Assembly: GCA_963850915.1 (NCBI GenBank) | Contig: CAWKND010000004.1 | Location: 1-64,000 of the forward strand | Length of the DNA: 64,000 nucleotides | Origin: CAVTWH01 sp963850915 | GTDB lineage: Bacteria; Actinomycetota; Actinomycetes; Mycobacteriales; Micromonosporaceae | Reading direction: 5' to 3' | Shown: positions 35,065-43,942 of the stretch, one piece after another | How the letters are laid out: the number at the start of each line of letters is the position of its first letter | Numbering within the stretch: position 1 is the first letter of the stretch | Translations under genes and position numbers: made by a program | Notes under the pieces: generated by a model | What the model saw: only the letters and a program-made list of their open reading frames with translations | Told to the model about the DNA's origin: nothing | Database searches by the model: none

Positions 35065-35138
35065 GGGCGCAAGGGTACCGAAGGTGACCCGTGAGGGGTA
35101 CGAGCGCGGGCCCTCAGGATGCCAGGCAGAATTCCGGC

Positions 35139-35753
35139 ATGACCGGCGACCACTACTTCACTCCCGAGCCGGCCGCGCCGGCCCGCCCGACGACTGTCGA
35201 GTACACCGCGTACGGGCGGGAGTTCTCCCTGGTCGCGGCCGGTGGAGTCTTCTCCGCGCAGCGGCTGGACCCGGGTACCGCCGTGCTGCTGCGCAAGGCC
35301 CCGCCGCCCGGTACCCGGGGCGGGGTGTACCTCGACCTGGGCTGCGGGTACGGGCCACTCGCTGTCACCCTGGCGACCACGTCACCGCAGGCGCTCGTGT
35401 ACGCCGTCGATGTCAACTCCCGGGCGCTCGCGCTGGTACGGGAGAACGCGAAGCGGGTCGGGGTCGTCGATCGGGTACGCCCGTGCACACCGGAGGAGGT
35501 ACCCCCGGATCTGGTCTTCGACGAGATCTGGAGCAACCCGCCGATCCGGATCGGCAAGGCGGAGCTGCACGCGCTGCTGCTGCGCTGGCTGCCCCGGCTG
35601 GCGCCGGACGGGGTGGCCTGGCTGGTGGTCGCGCAGCACCTGGGCAGCGACTCGCTGCAGGCGTGGCTGACCGAGCAGGGCTGGCCCACCCGCCGGCAGG
35701 CCAGCCAGAAGGGTTACCGCGTCCTCGCCGTCACCCGCCCCGGCCCGGACTGA
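35139..35753 (+). CDS. RsmC-like class I SAM methyltransferase
   Basis: 204 residues from ATG 35139 (MTGDHYFTPEPAAPARPTTV). The SAM-binding motif is YLDLGCGYGPLAV, the acidic loop is YAVDVNSRALALV, and the catalytic motif SNPPIRIGK is the N-P-P-[FI] signature of the RsmC/RlmG group, which methylates guanine N2 in rRNA. It is about the size of one RsmC domain, so it probably corresponds to the short actinobacterial enzymes; the rRNA target is an inference. An in-frame GTG/ATG further upstream (35091) lacks family similarity. Confidence 0.8.
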   Translation: MTGDHYFTPEPAAPARPTTVEYTAYGREFSLVAAGGVFSAQRLDPGTAVLLRKAPPPGTRGGVYLDLGCGYGPLAVTLATTSPQALVYAVDVNSRALALVRENAKRVGVVDRVRPCTPEEVPPDLVFDEIWSNPPIRIGKAELHALLLRWLPRLAPDGVAWLVVAQHLGSDSLQAWLTEQGWPTRRQASQKGYRVLAVTRPGPD

Positions 35754-35765
35754 CCGCGCGGGCGG

Positions 35766-35809
35766 GCCGCCGAAACAGCCGCCGCCGGAAACAGCCGCCG
35801 CCGGAAACG
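35766..35809 (+). repeat. 16-bp tandem repeats after the methyltransferase gene
   Basis: GCCGCCGCCGGAAACA (35778-35793) and GCCGCCGCCGGAAACG (35794-35809), preceded by a 12-base degenerate copy, 12 bases after the stop. Confidence 0.85.
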
Positions 35810-35850
35810 AAGGTGACCGGGGGCGGCGCATCGCGGAGAATGCTCTGTTC

Positions 35851-37500
35851 GTGGGCTACGTAGATGTCGCTGGAGCTGGTCACACCCTGCCGGACGGTCG
35901 GGTGCTCTTCGCCGACGTCTCGTTCCGGGTCGGTGAGGGCGCCAAGATTGCCCTGGTCGGGCCGAACGGAGCCGGCAAGACCACGCTGCTCCGGCTGGTC
36001 GCGGGCGACCTGCCGGCCCAGGCGGGTGCCGTCGCGCGCTCCGGTGGACTCGGCGTGATGCGCCAGTTCATCGGCATGATCGCCGACGAGCGCACGCTCA
36101 CCGACCTGGCGCTCTCCCTCTCCACCCCGCCGCTGCAGGCCGCCGGGGCGCGGGTGCGGGCCGCCGAGGAGCGGCTGCGGGCCGCGCCGGCGGACGAGAA
36201 GGCCCAGCTGGGGTACGCCAACGCGCTGCACGCCTTCGGCGAAGCCGGGGGGTACGACGCGGAGGTGCTCTTCGACACCGTGGCGACCACGGTGCTCGAC
36301 CTGTCCTGGGACGCGGTACGCGACCGGCGGGTGGCTACCCTCTCCGGCGGCCAGCAGAAGCGCTTCGCACTTGAGCTGCTGCTGCGCGGCTCCGACGAGG
36401 TACTGCTGCTCGACGAGCCGGACAACTTCCTCGATGTACCCGGCAAGCGCTGGCTGGAGGGGAAGCTGCGCGAGTCGACCAAGTCGGTGCTGTTCGTCTC
36501 GCACGACCGGGAGCTGCTGGCGCAGACCGCCGACCGGGTGGTGGCCGTGGAGGGTGGCTCGGCGTGGGTACACCCGGGTGGCTTCGCCTCCTGGCACGAA
36601 GCCCGCGGCAAGCGGCACGACCGGATGGAAGAGAACCGCCGGCGCTGGGACGAGGAGCACGAGAAGCTGCGCCAGCAGATGCTGATGTACAAGCAGAAGG
36701 CGGCGTACAACTCCGACATGGCCTCGCGCTACCAGTCGGCCGTCACCAAGCTGCGCAAGTTCGTCGAGGCCGGCCCGCCGCCACTGCCGCCGAAGGACCA
36801 GGACATCCGGATGCGGCTGACCGGCGGGCGCACCGGCAAGCGCGCGGTCATCTGCGAGCAGCTGGAGCTGGAGGGGCTCACCTACCCGTTCGACCTGGAG
36901 CTGTGGTACGGCGACCGGGTGGCCGTACTGGGCGCGAACGGTACCGGCAAGTCACACTTCCTGCGGCTGCTCGCGGCCGGCGGTACCGACCCGGATCCCA
37001 GCGTGCCGCTGCTGTCCCCGGTCGCCCCGGTACTCGCGTCCGGGGTCGCCCGGCTGGGTGCCCGGGTACTTCCCGGCCACTTCTCGCAGACCCATGACCG
37101 GCCCGAACTCGTGGACAAGACGCTCGTCGAGATCCTCTGGCGCGGCGACGAGTACCGCACCGGCAAGGACCGGCACAACGCGATGAAGGTACTCAACCGG
37201 TACGAGCTGGCCGGGCAGGGTGACCAGAAGTTCGGCACCCTCTCCGGTGGACAGCAGGCCCGGTTCCTGGTGCTGCTGCTGGAGCTGTCCGGGACAACGC
37301 TGCTGCTGCTCGACGAGCCGACGGACAACCTGGACCTGGCCTCGGCAGAGGCGCTGGAAGAGGGGTTGGCGGCGTTCGAAGGTACCGTCATCGCGGTCAC
37401 CCACGACCGCTGGTTCACCCGCTCCTTCGACCGCTTCGTGCTCTTCCGTGGCGACGGTGATGTTGTCGAGACCCCCGAGCCGGTGTGGGACGTCGGCTGA
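35851..37500 (+). CDS. ABC-F family ATPase
   Basis: 549 residues, two ATP-binding cassettes and no membrane segment, as in ribosome-acting ABC-F proteins. Start GTG at 35851 (VGYVDVAGAGHTLPDGRVLF). Cassette 1: Walker A GPNGAGKTT, signature LSGGQQKR, Walker B LLLDEPDNFLD. Cassette 2: GANGTGKSH, LSGGQQAR, LLLDEPTDNLD. The linker between them (about 245-300) is charged and helical (RMEENRRRWDEEHEKLRQQM), the PtIM that reaches the ribosome. Walker A of cassette 2 has S-H where S/T-T is usual. Could be a translation factor or an antibiotic-protection protein; nothing nearby decides. Confidence 0.88.
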   Translation: MGYVDVAGAGHTLPDGRVLFADVSFRVGEGAKIALVGPNGAGKTTLLRLVAGDLPAQAGAVARSGGLGVMRQFIGMIADERTLTDLALSLSTPPLQAAGARVRAAEERLRAAPADEKAQLGYANALHAFGEAGGYDAEVLFDTVATTVLDLSWDAVRDRRVATLSGGQQKRFALELLLRGSDEVLLLDEPDNFLDVPGKRWLEGKLRESTKSVLFVSHDRELLAQTADRVVAVEGGSAWVHPGGFASWHEARGKRHDRMEENRRRWDEEHEKLRQQMLMYKQKAAYNSDMASRYQSAVTKLRKFVEAGPPPLPPKDQDIRMRLTGGRTGKRAVICEQLELEGLTYPFDLELWYGDRVAVLGANGTGKSHFLRLLAAGGTDPDPSVPLLSPVAPVLASGVARLGARVLPGHFSQTHDRPELVDKTLVEILWRGDEYRTGKDRHNAMKVLNRYELAGQGDQKFGTLSGGQQARFLVLLLELSGTTLLLLDEPTDNLDLASAEALEEGLAAFEGTVIAVTHDRWFTRSFDRFVLFRGDGDVVETPEPVWDVG

Positions 37501-37652
37501 CCGCGGGTCGGCGGTTATTGTGCGCGCCCTGGCCTGGTCGTAACGTCTCAGCCGGGCAGTCCGCCGCCCGCGTTGCTCGCAGCTGTGGTGGATTGTTGGT
37601 TTTCCGGGGCCGGCTCAGCTGAGCCCCGCCGGGGGTGGGCTGGGAGGCATGG

Positions 37653-38297
37653 ATGTCGCTGCTGGGACGACTACACCTGATCACCGATGCGCGACCGGGG
37701 CGGGATCCGCTGCCGATCGTGCGGGCGGTGCTCCGGGTGGGCGTACCGGTCGTGCAGGTACGGGTCGGTGATCACGTGACCGATCGGGAGGCGTACGACC
37801 TCACCTGCCGGATCCTCGAACTGTGCCGCGCTTCGGGCGCCACCTGCCTGGTCAACGACCGGCTGCACGTGGCGCTGGCGGCGGGCGCCGACGGTGGCCT
37901 GGTCGGCGGGGACGACCTGCCGGTGGCGGCGGCGCGCAGCGTACTCGGGCCGACCGCCATCCTCGGTGCCACGGCACGGGACCCGGAGTCGGCTCGGGTC
38001 GCAGTCGCGGCCGGTGCCAGCTACCTGTCGGTCGGGCCGGCCTTCTCCACCCGGATCCGGCAGGGAGGTACCCCGGAGGCGCTCGGCCTGGCCGGGATCG
38101 CGGCGATCGCGGCCGCGGTTGACGTGCCAATCATCGCCAGTGGTGGAGTGTCCCTGCAGACCACGCCGCAGCTACTGGGCGCGCACGCGCACGGGGTCGC
38201 GGTGGTCGCCGCGATCAGTGACGCCTCGGACCCGGTGGCGGCCGCGGCCCACCTGCTCGCCGTGATCAACCAGAGCGTGGGTACCGTCCCGGCGTAG
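37653..38297 (+). CDS. thiE: thiamine phosphate synthase homologue (ThiE/TenI family)
   Basis: 214-residue TIM-barrel protein, ATG at 37653 (MSLLGRLHLITDARPGRDPL), GGGAGG just upstream. The order HLITD, VQVR, VNDRLHVALAAGAD, ATARDPESARVAV and YLSVGPAFSTRIRQGG fits ThiE, which joins the HMP and thiazole moieties of thiamine. Two usual active-site elements differ: the REK/RDK lysine is replaced (VQVRVGD), and GVHLGQEDLP reads GGLVGGDDLP. It therefore may be a ThiE with altered kinetics or a TenI-like paralogue. No other thi gene and no TPP riboswitch lies next to it. Confidence 0.72.
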   Translation: MSLLGRLHLITDARPGRDPLPIVRAVLRVGVPVVQVRVGDHVTDREAYDLTCRILELCRASGATCLVNDRLHVALAAGADGGLVGGDDLPVAAARSVLGPTAILGATARDPESARVAVAAGASYLSVGPAFSTRIRQGGTPEALGLAGIAAIAAAVDVPIIASGGVSLQTTPQLLGAHAHGVAVVAAISDASDPVAAAAHLLAVINQSVGTVPA

Positions 38298-38326
38298 CTG
38301 TCCCCGTTGGTCGGGAGGCGCTGTGG

Positions 38327-40933
38327 TCAGGCGCCGTCCCCGCCCTTGCGGCCGCCGGAGCCGCGCAGGTCCTTGAACCAGTCGACATACTCGGCGTCCT
38401 TCGGGCGCTTCACCGGCGCCTCGGCGGCGGCTGCCTTGCGGCGGTCCCGGCGACTGACCTTGCCGCCTGCCTTCCCGGCCGGCTCGGGTTCGGTGACGGG
38501 GTACCCGCCGCTGAGGTGCTCGGCCCAGGCGGGCAACGGTGCGTCCGGTGTCGCGCCGGCCGACTCTGCCTCGTCGTCGTCCCAGCTGAGGTCGGTGTTC
38601 GCGTCCCGTGGCTCCCGCTGCTCGGGCAGGGCCGTACCGCCCGCGTGCCGGCCGGCGCCGCGTGCCGAGTCGCCCGCCCGTGCCGAGTCGCCCGCCCGTG
38701 TCGAGTCGCCCGCCCGTGTCGAGTTCGATGTCGAGCCAGCTGCCGGCGTCGGGTACCGGGCCGGTGGCTGGATGAAGTCCGCCGGGTCCTCGTCGAACTC
38801 GTCCGGCTCGGGGCTGCTGGCATGCCGGTGCCGCAGCCGGTCGACGGTTGCCCGGTCGATGGGTGGACCCTCCGGCCCGGGCGGCGCGTCGAACAGGCCC
38901 GAACCGCGGTTGCGACTCACCGGCGCGTCCGGAACATCGGGTGCGGGTGCCGACTCGAAGAACGCCGGGCGCGACCGGTCGGTACCCGACTGGCGGGCAG
39001 AGCTGGACGCGAAGCCGGAGCTGGAGAGCGCGCCGGTGGTCCGTGCGTAGGACGTGGTGGGCTCCGGGTTGGTGGCCGGCCACTTGTCGTCAGCGGCTAC
39101 CCGGGGCAGCTCGCCGGTGGTACGGGTGGGCTCGGCCGGGATCCGCGGCATCTCTCCGGTAGTCCGGGTGGGCTCGGCGGGGATGCGCGGCATCTCGCCG
39201 GTGGTACGGGTCGGCTCGGCCGGGATCCGCGGCATCTCCCCGGTCGTCCGGGTGCGCTCGGCCGGGATGCGGGGCATCTCGCCGGTCGTCCGGGTGCGCT
39301 CGGCTGGGCGCGGCGGTACCGCGACGGGCGCCGGCGTGAACGGGGCCGGCTGGCTGTCGGTGTGCGCCGCGGTGATCCGGGGGAGCGAGCCGGTCGAGTC
39401 GCGGGCGTCGGCCGCCGGTGTCGACCAGAGGTCCTCGATCGGTGCCCGGCCGGCTTCGGAGCGCAGCTCGGACCAGTCCGGTTCGGGCCGGCTCGGCGCC
39501 TCGGCGGTCCAGTCCCGGGCCGGCTGGGACCACATGCTCGCCGGCTGTGGCCAGGCGCTCGGCTGGGGCCAGCTGGTGTCGAAGTCGGAGCTGCCCGCCG
39601 GCTCGGAGCTGGCGACGGGCTCGGGCTCGCTGCTGCGCTCGGGCCAGGTACCCGGCTCCGACCTGCTGCCCGCCGCCGACCAGGTACTCGCCGGCTCGGG
39701 GCGGCTGCCCGGCTCCGGCCAGCTGCTCGCCCCCGACCCGCTGCCCAGCTCCGCCGACCGGCTGTCCAGCTCGGGCTCGGGCTCGGGCCAGCTTGCGAAG
39801 TCGGAGTGCCGGCTGGCGGGTGGCGGGGTGTCCGAACGGTCGCCGGTGCCGTACTTGTCGCTGCCGTAGTTGTCGGTGCCGTACCGGTCGGTCGCATAGC
39901 GGTCGGACGCGTACCGGTCGGTGTCGTAGTCGTCGCTGGCTGAGTCGCGGGCGGAGTCGTCCGTACTGGACTCGTCGCGACCGAGCTCGTCCCGACGGAA
40001 CTCGTCGTCGTAGCCGTCGGGGCGGTGGCTCGCGCGGTGCCAGCTGGCGGGCGCGGGCGAGACCGGGGCGGCGCGGGGGGTACGCCGGGCGAGTGCCACG
40101 AACGCGGACACTGCTACCCCGACAGCCACGCCCCCGATCGCGCACCAGTACGCCACGCTCTGCGTACCCGCACCCCGTCCACCGATCATGTACGCCCCGG
40201 CGACCAGCAGCGGACCGGCCGCACCCGAGCCGGCCACCGCCAGCCGGCCGCCACCGCCGAAGCGGGACACCGAGGCGGCCACGAAGGCGATCAGGGCCGG
40301 CGCGCCGAGCAGGAGCACCGTGGCGGTCCAGCCGCCCGCGGGTGGGAGCAGGCCGAGGATGGCGGCGGGCGTCGGGTGCCGGACCGTGCCGACCGGGTCG
40401 GGCGTGGTCCGGCCCAGGCTCCACAGCGCACTGGCCAGCGCGGCGAGCCACAGCCAGATGGCGTAGGTGACGATGTTGCCGCCGACGGCGGGTACGGTCA
40501 GCGCCGCGTACGCGAGCAGTACGCCGACCGCCACGCCGAGCAGCATCGCGAGTACCGCGAGGTGACCGGCGCCGCCCGACTCGGGGACGTGAACCCCGCG
40601 CGCCGGATGCGTACCCACGGGAATCACCGCGATCGCGCCCACCGCGGCCGCTCCGGCCAGCGCGACCCGGGCCAGCCGGGGTTGCCGCTGCGCGGCGGTG
40701 GAGCCGGTGAAGCTGGCCGGCGCCCACATCGCGGCGGCCGCGCCGGCGACTGTGGCCAGCGCGGTCAGGAAGGCGAGCCAGGTCAGCTGGGCGTGCCAGG
40801 CAGCGCTGCTGGTGTAGTCGCCGTCCCAGCGCACCAGGCCCAGCCCGGAGCCGACGCCGAGCTGGCTGGCGGCGGCGACGAAAGCCGCGCCCGCGGCGGT
40901 GCCGAGCGTCCGTGCCCAGGTCCGAATGGCCAT
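38327..40933 (-). CDS. multi-pass membrane protein with long repeat-rich disordered tail
   Basis: 868 residues from ATG 40933 (MAIRTWARTLGTAAGAAFVA). The first 300 residues hold about eight hydrophobic helices with little polar content, no family recognised. The remaining 560 residues are disordered: a Tyr/Asp repeat (RYATDRYGTDNYGSDKYGTG), a Trp/Pro/Ser stretch, five 14-residue repeats (RTTGEMPRIPAEPT), and Ala-Arg-Ala-Gly-Asp-Ser repeats. The C-terminus is basic and ordered-looking (VSRRDRRKAAAAEAPVKRPK, then DAEYVDWFKDLRG), which may be a docking motif. Divergent from the kinase-like gene at 41187, so possibly linked to it. Function unknown. Confidence 0.75.
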   Translation of the reverse strand: MAIRTWARTLGTAAGAAFVAAASQLGVGSGLGLVRWDGDYTSSAAWHAQLTWLAFLTALATVAGAAAAMWAPASFTGSTAAQRQPRLARVALAGAAAVGAIAVIPVGTHPARGVHVPESGGAGHLAVLAMLLGVAVGVLLAYAALTVPAVGGNIVTYAIWLWLAALASALWSLGRTTPDPVGTVRHPTPAAILGLLPPAGGWTATVLLLGAPALIAFVAASVSRFGGGGRLAVAGSGAAGPLLVAGAYMIGGRGAGTQSVAYWCAIGGVAVGVAVSAFVALARRTPRAAPVSPAPASWHRASHRPDGYDDEFRRDELGRDESSTDDSARDSASDDYDTDRYASDRYATDRYGTDNYGSDKYGTGDRSDTPPPASRHSDFASWPEPEPELDSRSAELGSGSGASSWPEPGSRPEPASTWSAAGSRSEPGTWPERSSEPEPVASSEPAGSSDFDTSWPQPSAWPQPASMWSQPARDWTAEAPSRPEPDWSELRSEAGRAPIEDLWSTPAADARDSTGSLPRITAAHTDSQPAPFTPAPVAVPPRPAERTRTTGEMPRIPAERTRTTGEMPRIPAEPTRTTGEMPRIPAEPTRTTGEMPRIPAEPTRTTGELPRVAADDKWPATNPEPTTSYARTTGALSSSGFASSSARQSGTDRSRPAFFESAPAPDVPDAPVSRNRGSGLFDAPPGPEGPPIDRATVDRLRHRHASSPEPDEFDEDPADFIQPPARYPTPAAGSTSNSTRAGDSTRAGDSARAGDSARGAGRHAGGTALPEQREPRDANTDLSWDDDEAESAGATPDAPLPAWAEHLSGGYPVTEPEPAGKAGGKVSRRDRRKAAAAEAPVKRPKDAEYVDWFKDLRGSGGRKGGDGA
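39105..39314 (-). repeat. five 42-bp tandem repeats in coding sequence
   Basis: Units start at 39105, 39147, 39189, 39231 and 39273. Each encodes a 14-residue unit close to RTTGEMPRIPAEPT. Copies differ by several synonymous and a few P-to-R changes, so they are not a recent duplication. Confidence 0.9.
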
Positions 40934-41186
40934 GCGGGTCAGCCTACGTACCCGCCGGCACGGATGCGACCCGCCGACGGGCCCCGCCGCGCTCCGCCGG
41001 ACGGCCGGTGCGACATGCCCACGAAAGCCGCGCCGACGGCGCTTAAGACGGCCGTTAAGAGTGTGTGAATGGGCCGATCCGCACCCGCTGCTCAGCGGCG
41101 GTCTGCCGGGCTCCGGGCGAGTTCTGTGCCGGTTGCTCCCTCGAGAGGCTTCCATTGGCGGTACCTGGCGTGGTGAAATCGCGCCC

Positions 41187-43322
41187 GTGCCGCCTGGGGA
41201 GAATCATCGCGAGCACCCGCCCCGCCGGTCGACACGGTCCGGGTCGGGTGGCGCCTCCCTGCGCGTCGCCGCCGCGCTGATCATCGCGCCGGCGCTGCTC
41301 GGGCTGGTCGTACTCGGCGGCTCCGTGGTCGCGGTCGGCAAGGCGTCGCCGGAGACCGTGGTGGCCGCCGTCGCCCTACTGCTCGTCGTGGTCCTCGGCC
41401 TGCTCGGCGCCCAGGCGCTGCTCAACGCGCTGAGCCGGCTGCGGGACAGTGCGCTCACCGCCGCCAACCGGGTACTCCCGGAGCGGATCGAGCAGCTGCG
41501 CGAGCCACGGGAGCTGGGTGACCGTACGCCCGAGGAGCTGGTACGCGACTCCGCCGACCCGGTCAACGTGGCCGTCCACGACGAACTGGGCCAGGTCGCG
41601 TACGCGGTGAACAGCATGTACCGGGAGGCGCTCTACTCCGCGGCCCAGCAGGCCCGGCTGCGCGGCGAGGTGAACACGATGGTGTTCAGCCTGGCCCGGC
41701 GCTCCCAGACGCTGGTCGACCAGATGGCCGGCGTGCTGCGCGAGATCGAGCGAGCGGAGACCGACCCGGCGCGGCTCACCCGGCTCTTCGAACTCGACCG
41801 GCTGGCCACCCGGATGCGGCGCAACGACGAGAACATGCTGATCCTGGCGGGTGTCGACTCGTCCCCGACCGGGGACAACTACGTACTGCTGACCGAGCTG
41901 GTACAGGCGGCACAGGGCGAGGTGGAGCAGCACGGCCGGGTTGATCACGGTACGGTCGACGACGATGTCGCGGTCGCCGCGCACGCTGCCGGCGACGTGG
42001 TACGGCTGATCGCCGAGCTGATCGACAACGCCACCCGGTTCTCCCCGCCCAGTACCGCCGTCCTCGTCGACGGCCGGCGCATCGGCGACTACGTACTGAT
42101 CGAGATCGAGGACCGTGGCCTCGGGATGAGCCCCAGCCAGCTGGAGGGGTACAACCAGCGGCTGGCCGCGCCGCCACCGCCGGACGTGTCGGACTGCCGG
42201 ATGATGGGGCTGGCCGTGGTGGGCCGGCTCGCCGAACGGCACCAGATCCGGGTCACCCTGCGGGCCAACTCCGACAGCGGCACTGTGGTGAGCGTCACGC
42301 TGCCGACCGCGCTGCTCGTCCTGCCGAGCCGGCGCTACGACCGGGCGCTGCCCCGGCCCCGGATGCCCGAGCTGCCGAGCGCGGCTCCGCCCGGCTGGCC
42401 GCTTCTCGGCGCCCCGACGGCCGGCCGACCCGCGGGGGTACTCCCGGGTGGTCCCGGGGCGCTGCCGGCCCGTACCAACGCACTCACCGCCGGCCCGGCC
42501 GCGCCGCCGCGCCCCGCCGGGGAGCGGTTCGCGCTGCCCGCCGGGGGTTCCGCGAGCGGGAGCACGTCGGCCGAGACCACCTCGACCGGGGGTACGCCCG
42601 CGCACGCCGCGGGTGACCACCTGCGCCCGGCCGCTCACGCCCACTCGCAGGCGGCGCTGCCCCGCCACTCCGAACTCGGCCCCGCCCTCGCCCTGCCGGC
42701 CGGTCCGGACGGTGCGGCGGCCGGTCCGCGCGCACTGCCCAGCGCCGAGCCGCGCGCGATGGAGGCCGGTCCGGCGGTCGGCGACGGCGATGAGCCGGTG
42801 ATCTTCAAAGAGATGCAGGCCAGATGGTTCGGGGTACCCCAGCCGCCGGACACGGCCGCAGCGTCCACTCCGACGGGCACCGGCCAGCCGGCACAGCCGG
42901 TCGGGTCGGGCCGGCCGGTCGGGGCGGGGCAGACAGCCAGGTCGGGTCGGCCGGGTACGCCGGCCGGTCCGGCGAGCGGGCGGGGCAACGGCTCGGCAAA
43001 CAGTGGACCGGGGAAGGGGTCGTCGGAGTTCATGGACGACGAGTACGGCTGGCGCTCGGCGGCCGACGACGGCTGGCGGGCCGCGACCGCCGCGGCGCAG
43101 CCGCGAACCGCCGGTACCACCGACTCCGGGCTGCCCCGACGGCTCCCATCGGCACAGCTGGTACCCGGTGCGGTACCGGCCGAACAGCTCGCCGGCCGGC
43201 GAGATCCGGACGAGGTACGCGGCGTGCTGGCCGCATACCATCGGGGAGTGCAACGCGGCCGCGGCAGCGGTGAGGCACAATCGTCGGGCCACCCCCGGCC
43301 AGCTGACGAGGAGATGCACTGA
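41187..43322 (+). CDS. conservon-type sensor histidine kinase homologue (CvnA-like)
   Basis: 711 residues from GTG 41187 (VPPGENHREHPPRRSTRSGS). Two membrane helices (about 26-50 and 56-76) leave almost no outer domain; the nitrate-sensing domain of longer relatives is missing. A helical dimerisation region follows, with LDRLATRMRRNDEN at 203-216, where family members usually have LDHLATR. The ATPase domain is intact: N-box ELIDNATRFSPP (277-288), EDRGLGM (308-314), MMGLAVVGRLAERH. Residues 380-711 are Pro/Ala/Gly-rich and disordered. Its stop overlaps the roadblock gene (TGATG), the standard conservon arrangement. No good Shine-Dalgarno precedes the chosen start. Confidence 0.82.
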   Translation: MPPGENHREHPPRRSTRSGSGGASLRVAAALIIAPALLGLVVLGGSVVAVGKASPETVVAAVALLLVVVLGLLGAQALLNALSRLRDSALTAANRVLPERIEQLREPRELGDRTPEELVRDSADPVNVAVHDELGQVAYAVNSMYREALYSAAQQARLRGEVNTMVFSLARRSQTLVDQMAGVLREIERAETDPARLTRLFELDRLATRMRRNDENMLILAGVDSSPTGDNYVLLTELVQAAQGEVEQHGRVDHGTVDDDVAVAAHAAGDVVRLIAELIDNATRFSPPSTAVLVDGRRIGDYVLIEIEDRGLGMSPSQLEGYNQRLAAPPPPDVSDCRMMGLAVVGRLAERHQIRVTLRANSDSGTVVSVTLPTALLVLPSRRYDRALPRPRMPELPSAAPPGWPLLGAPTAGRPAGVLPGGPGALPARTNALTAGPAAPPRPAGERFALPAGGSASGSTSAETTSTGGTPAHAAGDHLRPAAHAHSQAALPRHSELGPALALPAGPDGAAAGPRALPSAEPRAMEAGPAVGDGDEPVIFKEMQARWFGVPQPPDTAAASTPTGTGQPAQPVGSGRPVGAGQTARSGRPGTPAGPASGRGNGSANSGPGKGSSEFMDDEYGWRSAADDGWRAATAAAQPRTAGTTDSGLPRRLPSAQLVPGAVPAEQLAGRRDPDEVRGVLAAYHRGVQRGRGSGEAQSSGHPRPADEEMH

Positions 43323-43903
43323 TGACCAGGCCCGGCACCATGCAGGACATGAGCTGGCTGCTCTCCAACTTTGCCGACCAGGTACCCGGCGTGGCGCACG
43401 TGGTCGCCGTATCCGCCGACGGGATCCTGCTGGCCAGTTCCAAGGGGCTGCCGACCGACCGGGCAGACCAGCTCTCCGCGATCGCGGCCGGCGTGATCAG
43501 CCTGACCCAGGGCACCGCCCGCTACTTCAACGGCGGCGGGGTACTCCAGACGATCATCGAGATGGAGGCCGGCTACCTGTTCCTGATGTCCATCAGCGAC
43601 GGTTCCTGCCTCGGCGTACTCGCCGGCCGGGCCTGCGACGTCGGCCAGGTCGGGTACGAGATGGCGCTGCTCGTCGAGCGGGTCGGCCAGGCACTCGTAC
43701 CCGCCGCCCGCTCGGATGTGCCGCCGCTGGTGCAGGGCTACCAGGCTCCGCCTGTGCCGCCGCCCGCTCCGGCTCCGCCGGCGTACCCGCCGGTCCCCCA
43801 GCAGTACGGGCCGGGTGGCTTCCAGAGCCCGTCCGGGGCGTACCCGACGACTCCGCCGCCCCCGTACCAGCCGCCGCCCGGGTACGGCAACTACTCAGCC
43901 TGA
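43322..43903 (+). CDS. roadblock/LC7 domain protein (CvnB-like)
   Basis: 193 residues, ATG at 43322 overlapping the kinase stop. Residues 8-125 form the roadblock fold: MSWLLSNFADQVPGVAHVVA, LLASSKGLPTDRADQLSAIA, GGGVLQTIIEMEAGYLFLMS. Such proteins bind Ras-like G proteins in conservons (regulatory complexes of kinase, roadblock, DUF742 and GTPase). Here the usual DUF742 and GTPase genes do not follow, and the protein instead has a 55-residue Pro/Tyr-rich tail (PPVPPPAPAPPAYPPVPQQY) that most relatives lack. Confidence 0.85.
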   Translation: MTRPGTMQDMSWLLSNFADQVPGVAHVVAVSADGILLASSKGLPTDRADQLSAIAAGVISLTQGTARYFNGGGVLQTIIEMEAGYLFLMSISDGSCLGVLAGRACDVGQVGYEMALLVERVGQALVPAARSDVPPLVQGYQAPPVPPPAPAPPAYPPVPQQYGPGGFQSPSGAYPTTPPPPYQPPPGYGNYSA

Positions 43904-43930
43904 GCCTGGAACCAGCCTGAGCCTGGAACC
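43897..43930 (+). repeat. two 17-bp tandem repeats across the roadblock stop codon
   Basis: AGCCTGAGCCTGGAACC at 43897-43913 and 43914-43930. The first copy contains the TGA stop (43901-43903). Confidence 0.85.
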
Positions 43931-43942
43931 AGCCGGCAGGGG

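Noticed and set aside
37501..37652. TPP riboswitch before thiE
   Set aside because: None of the conserved core elements is present; only a GGCTCAGCTGAGCC palindrome is.
38516..39943. Plus-strand open frame of 475 codons (and neighbours) opposite the repeat-rich protein
   Set aside because: Gly/Arg-rich shadow; the minus-strand frame is longer, starts with membrane helices and shows codon-level repeats of 14 residues.
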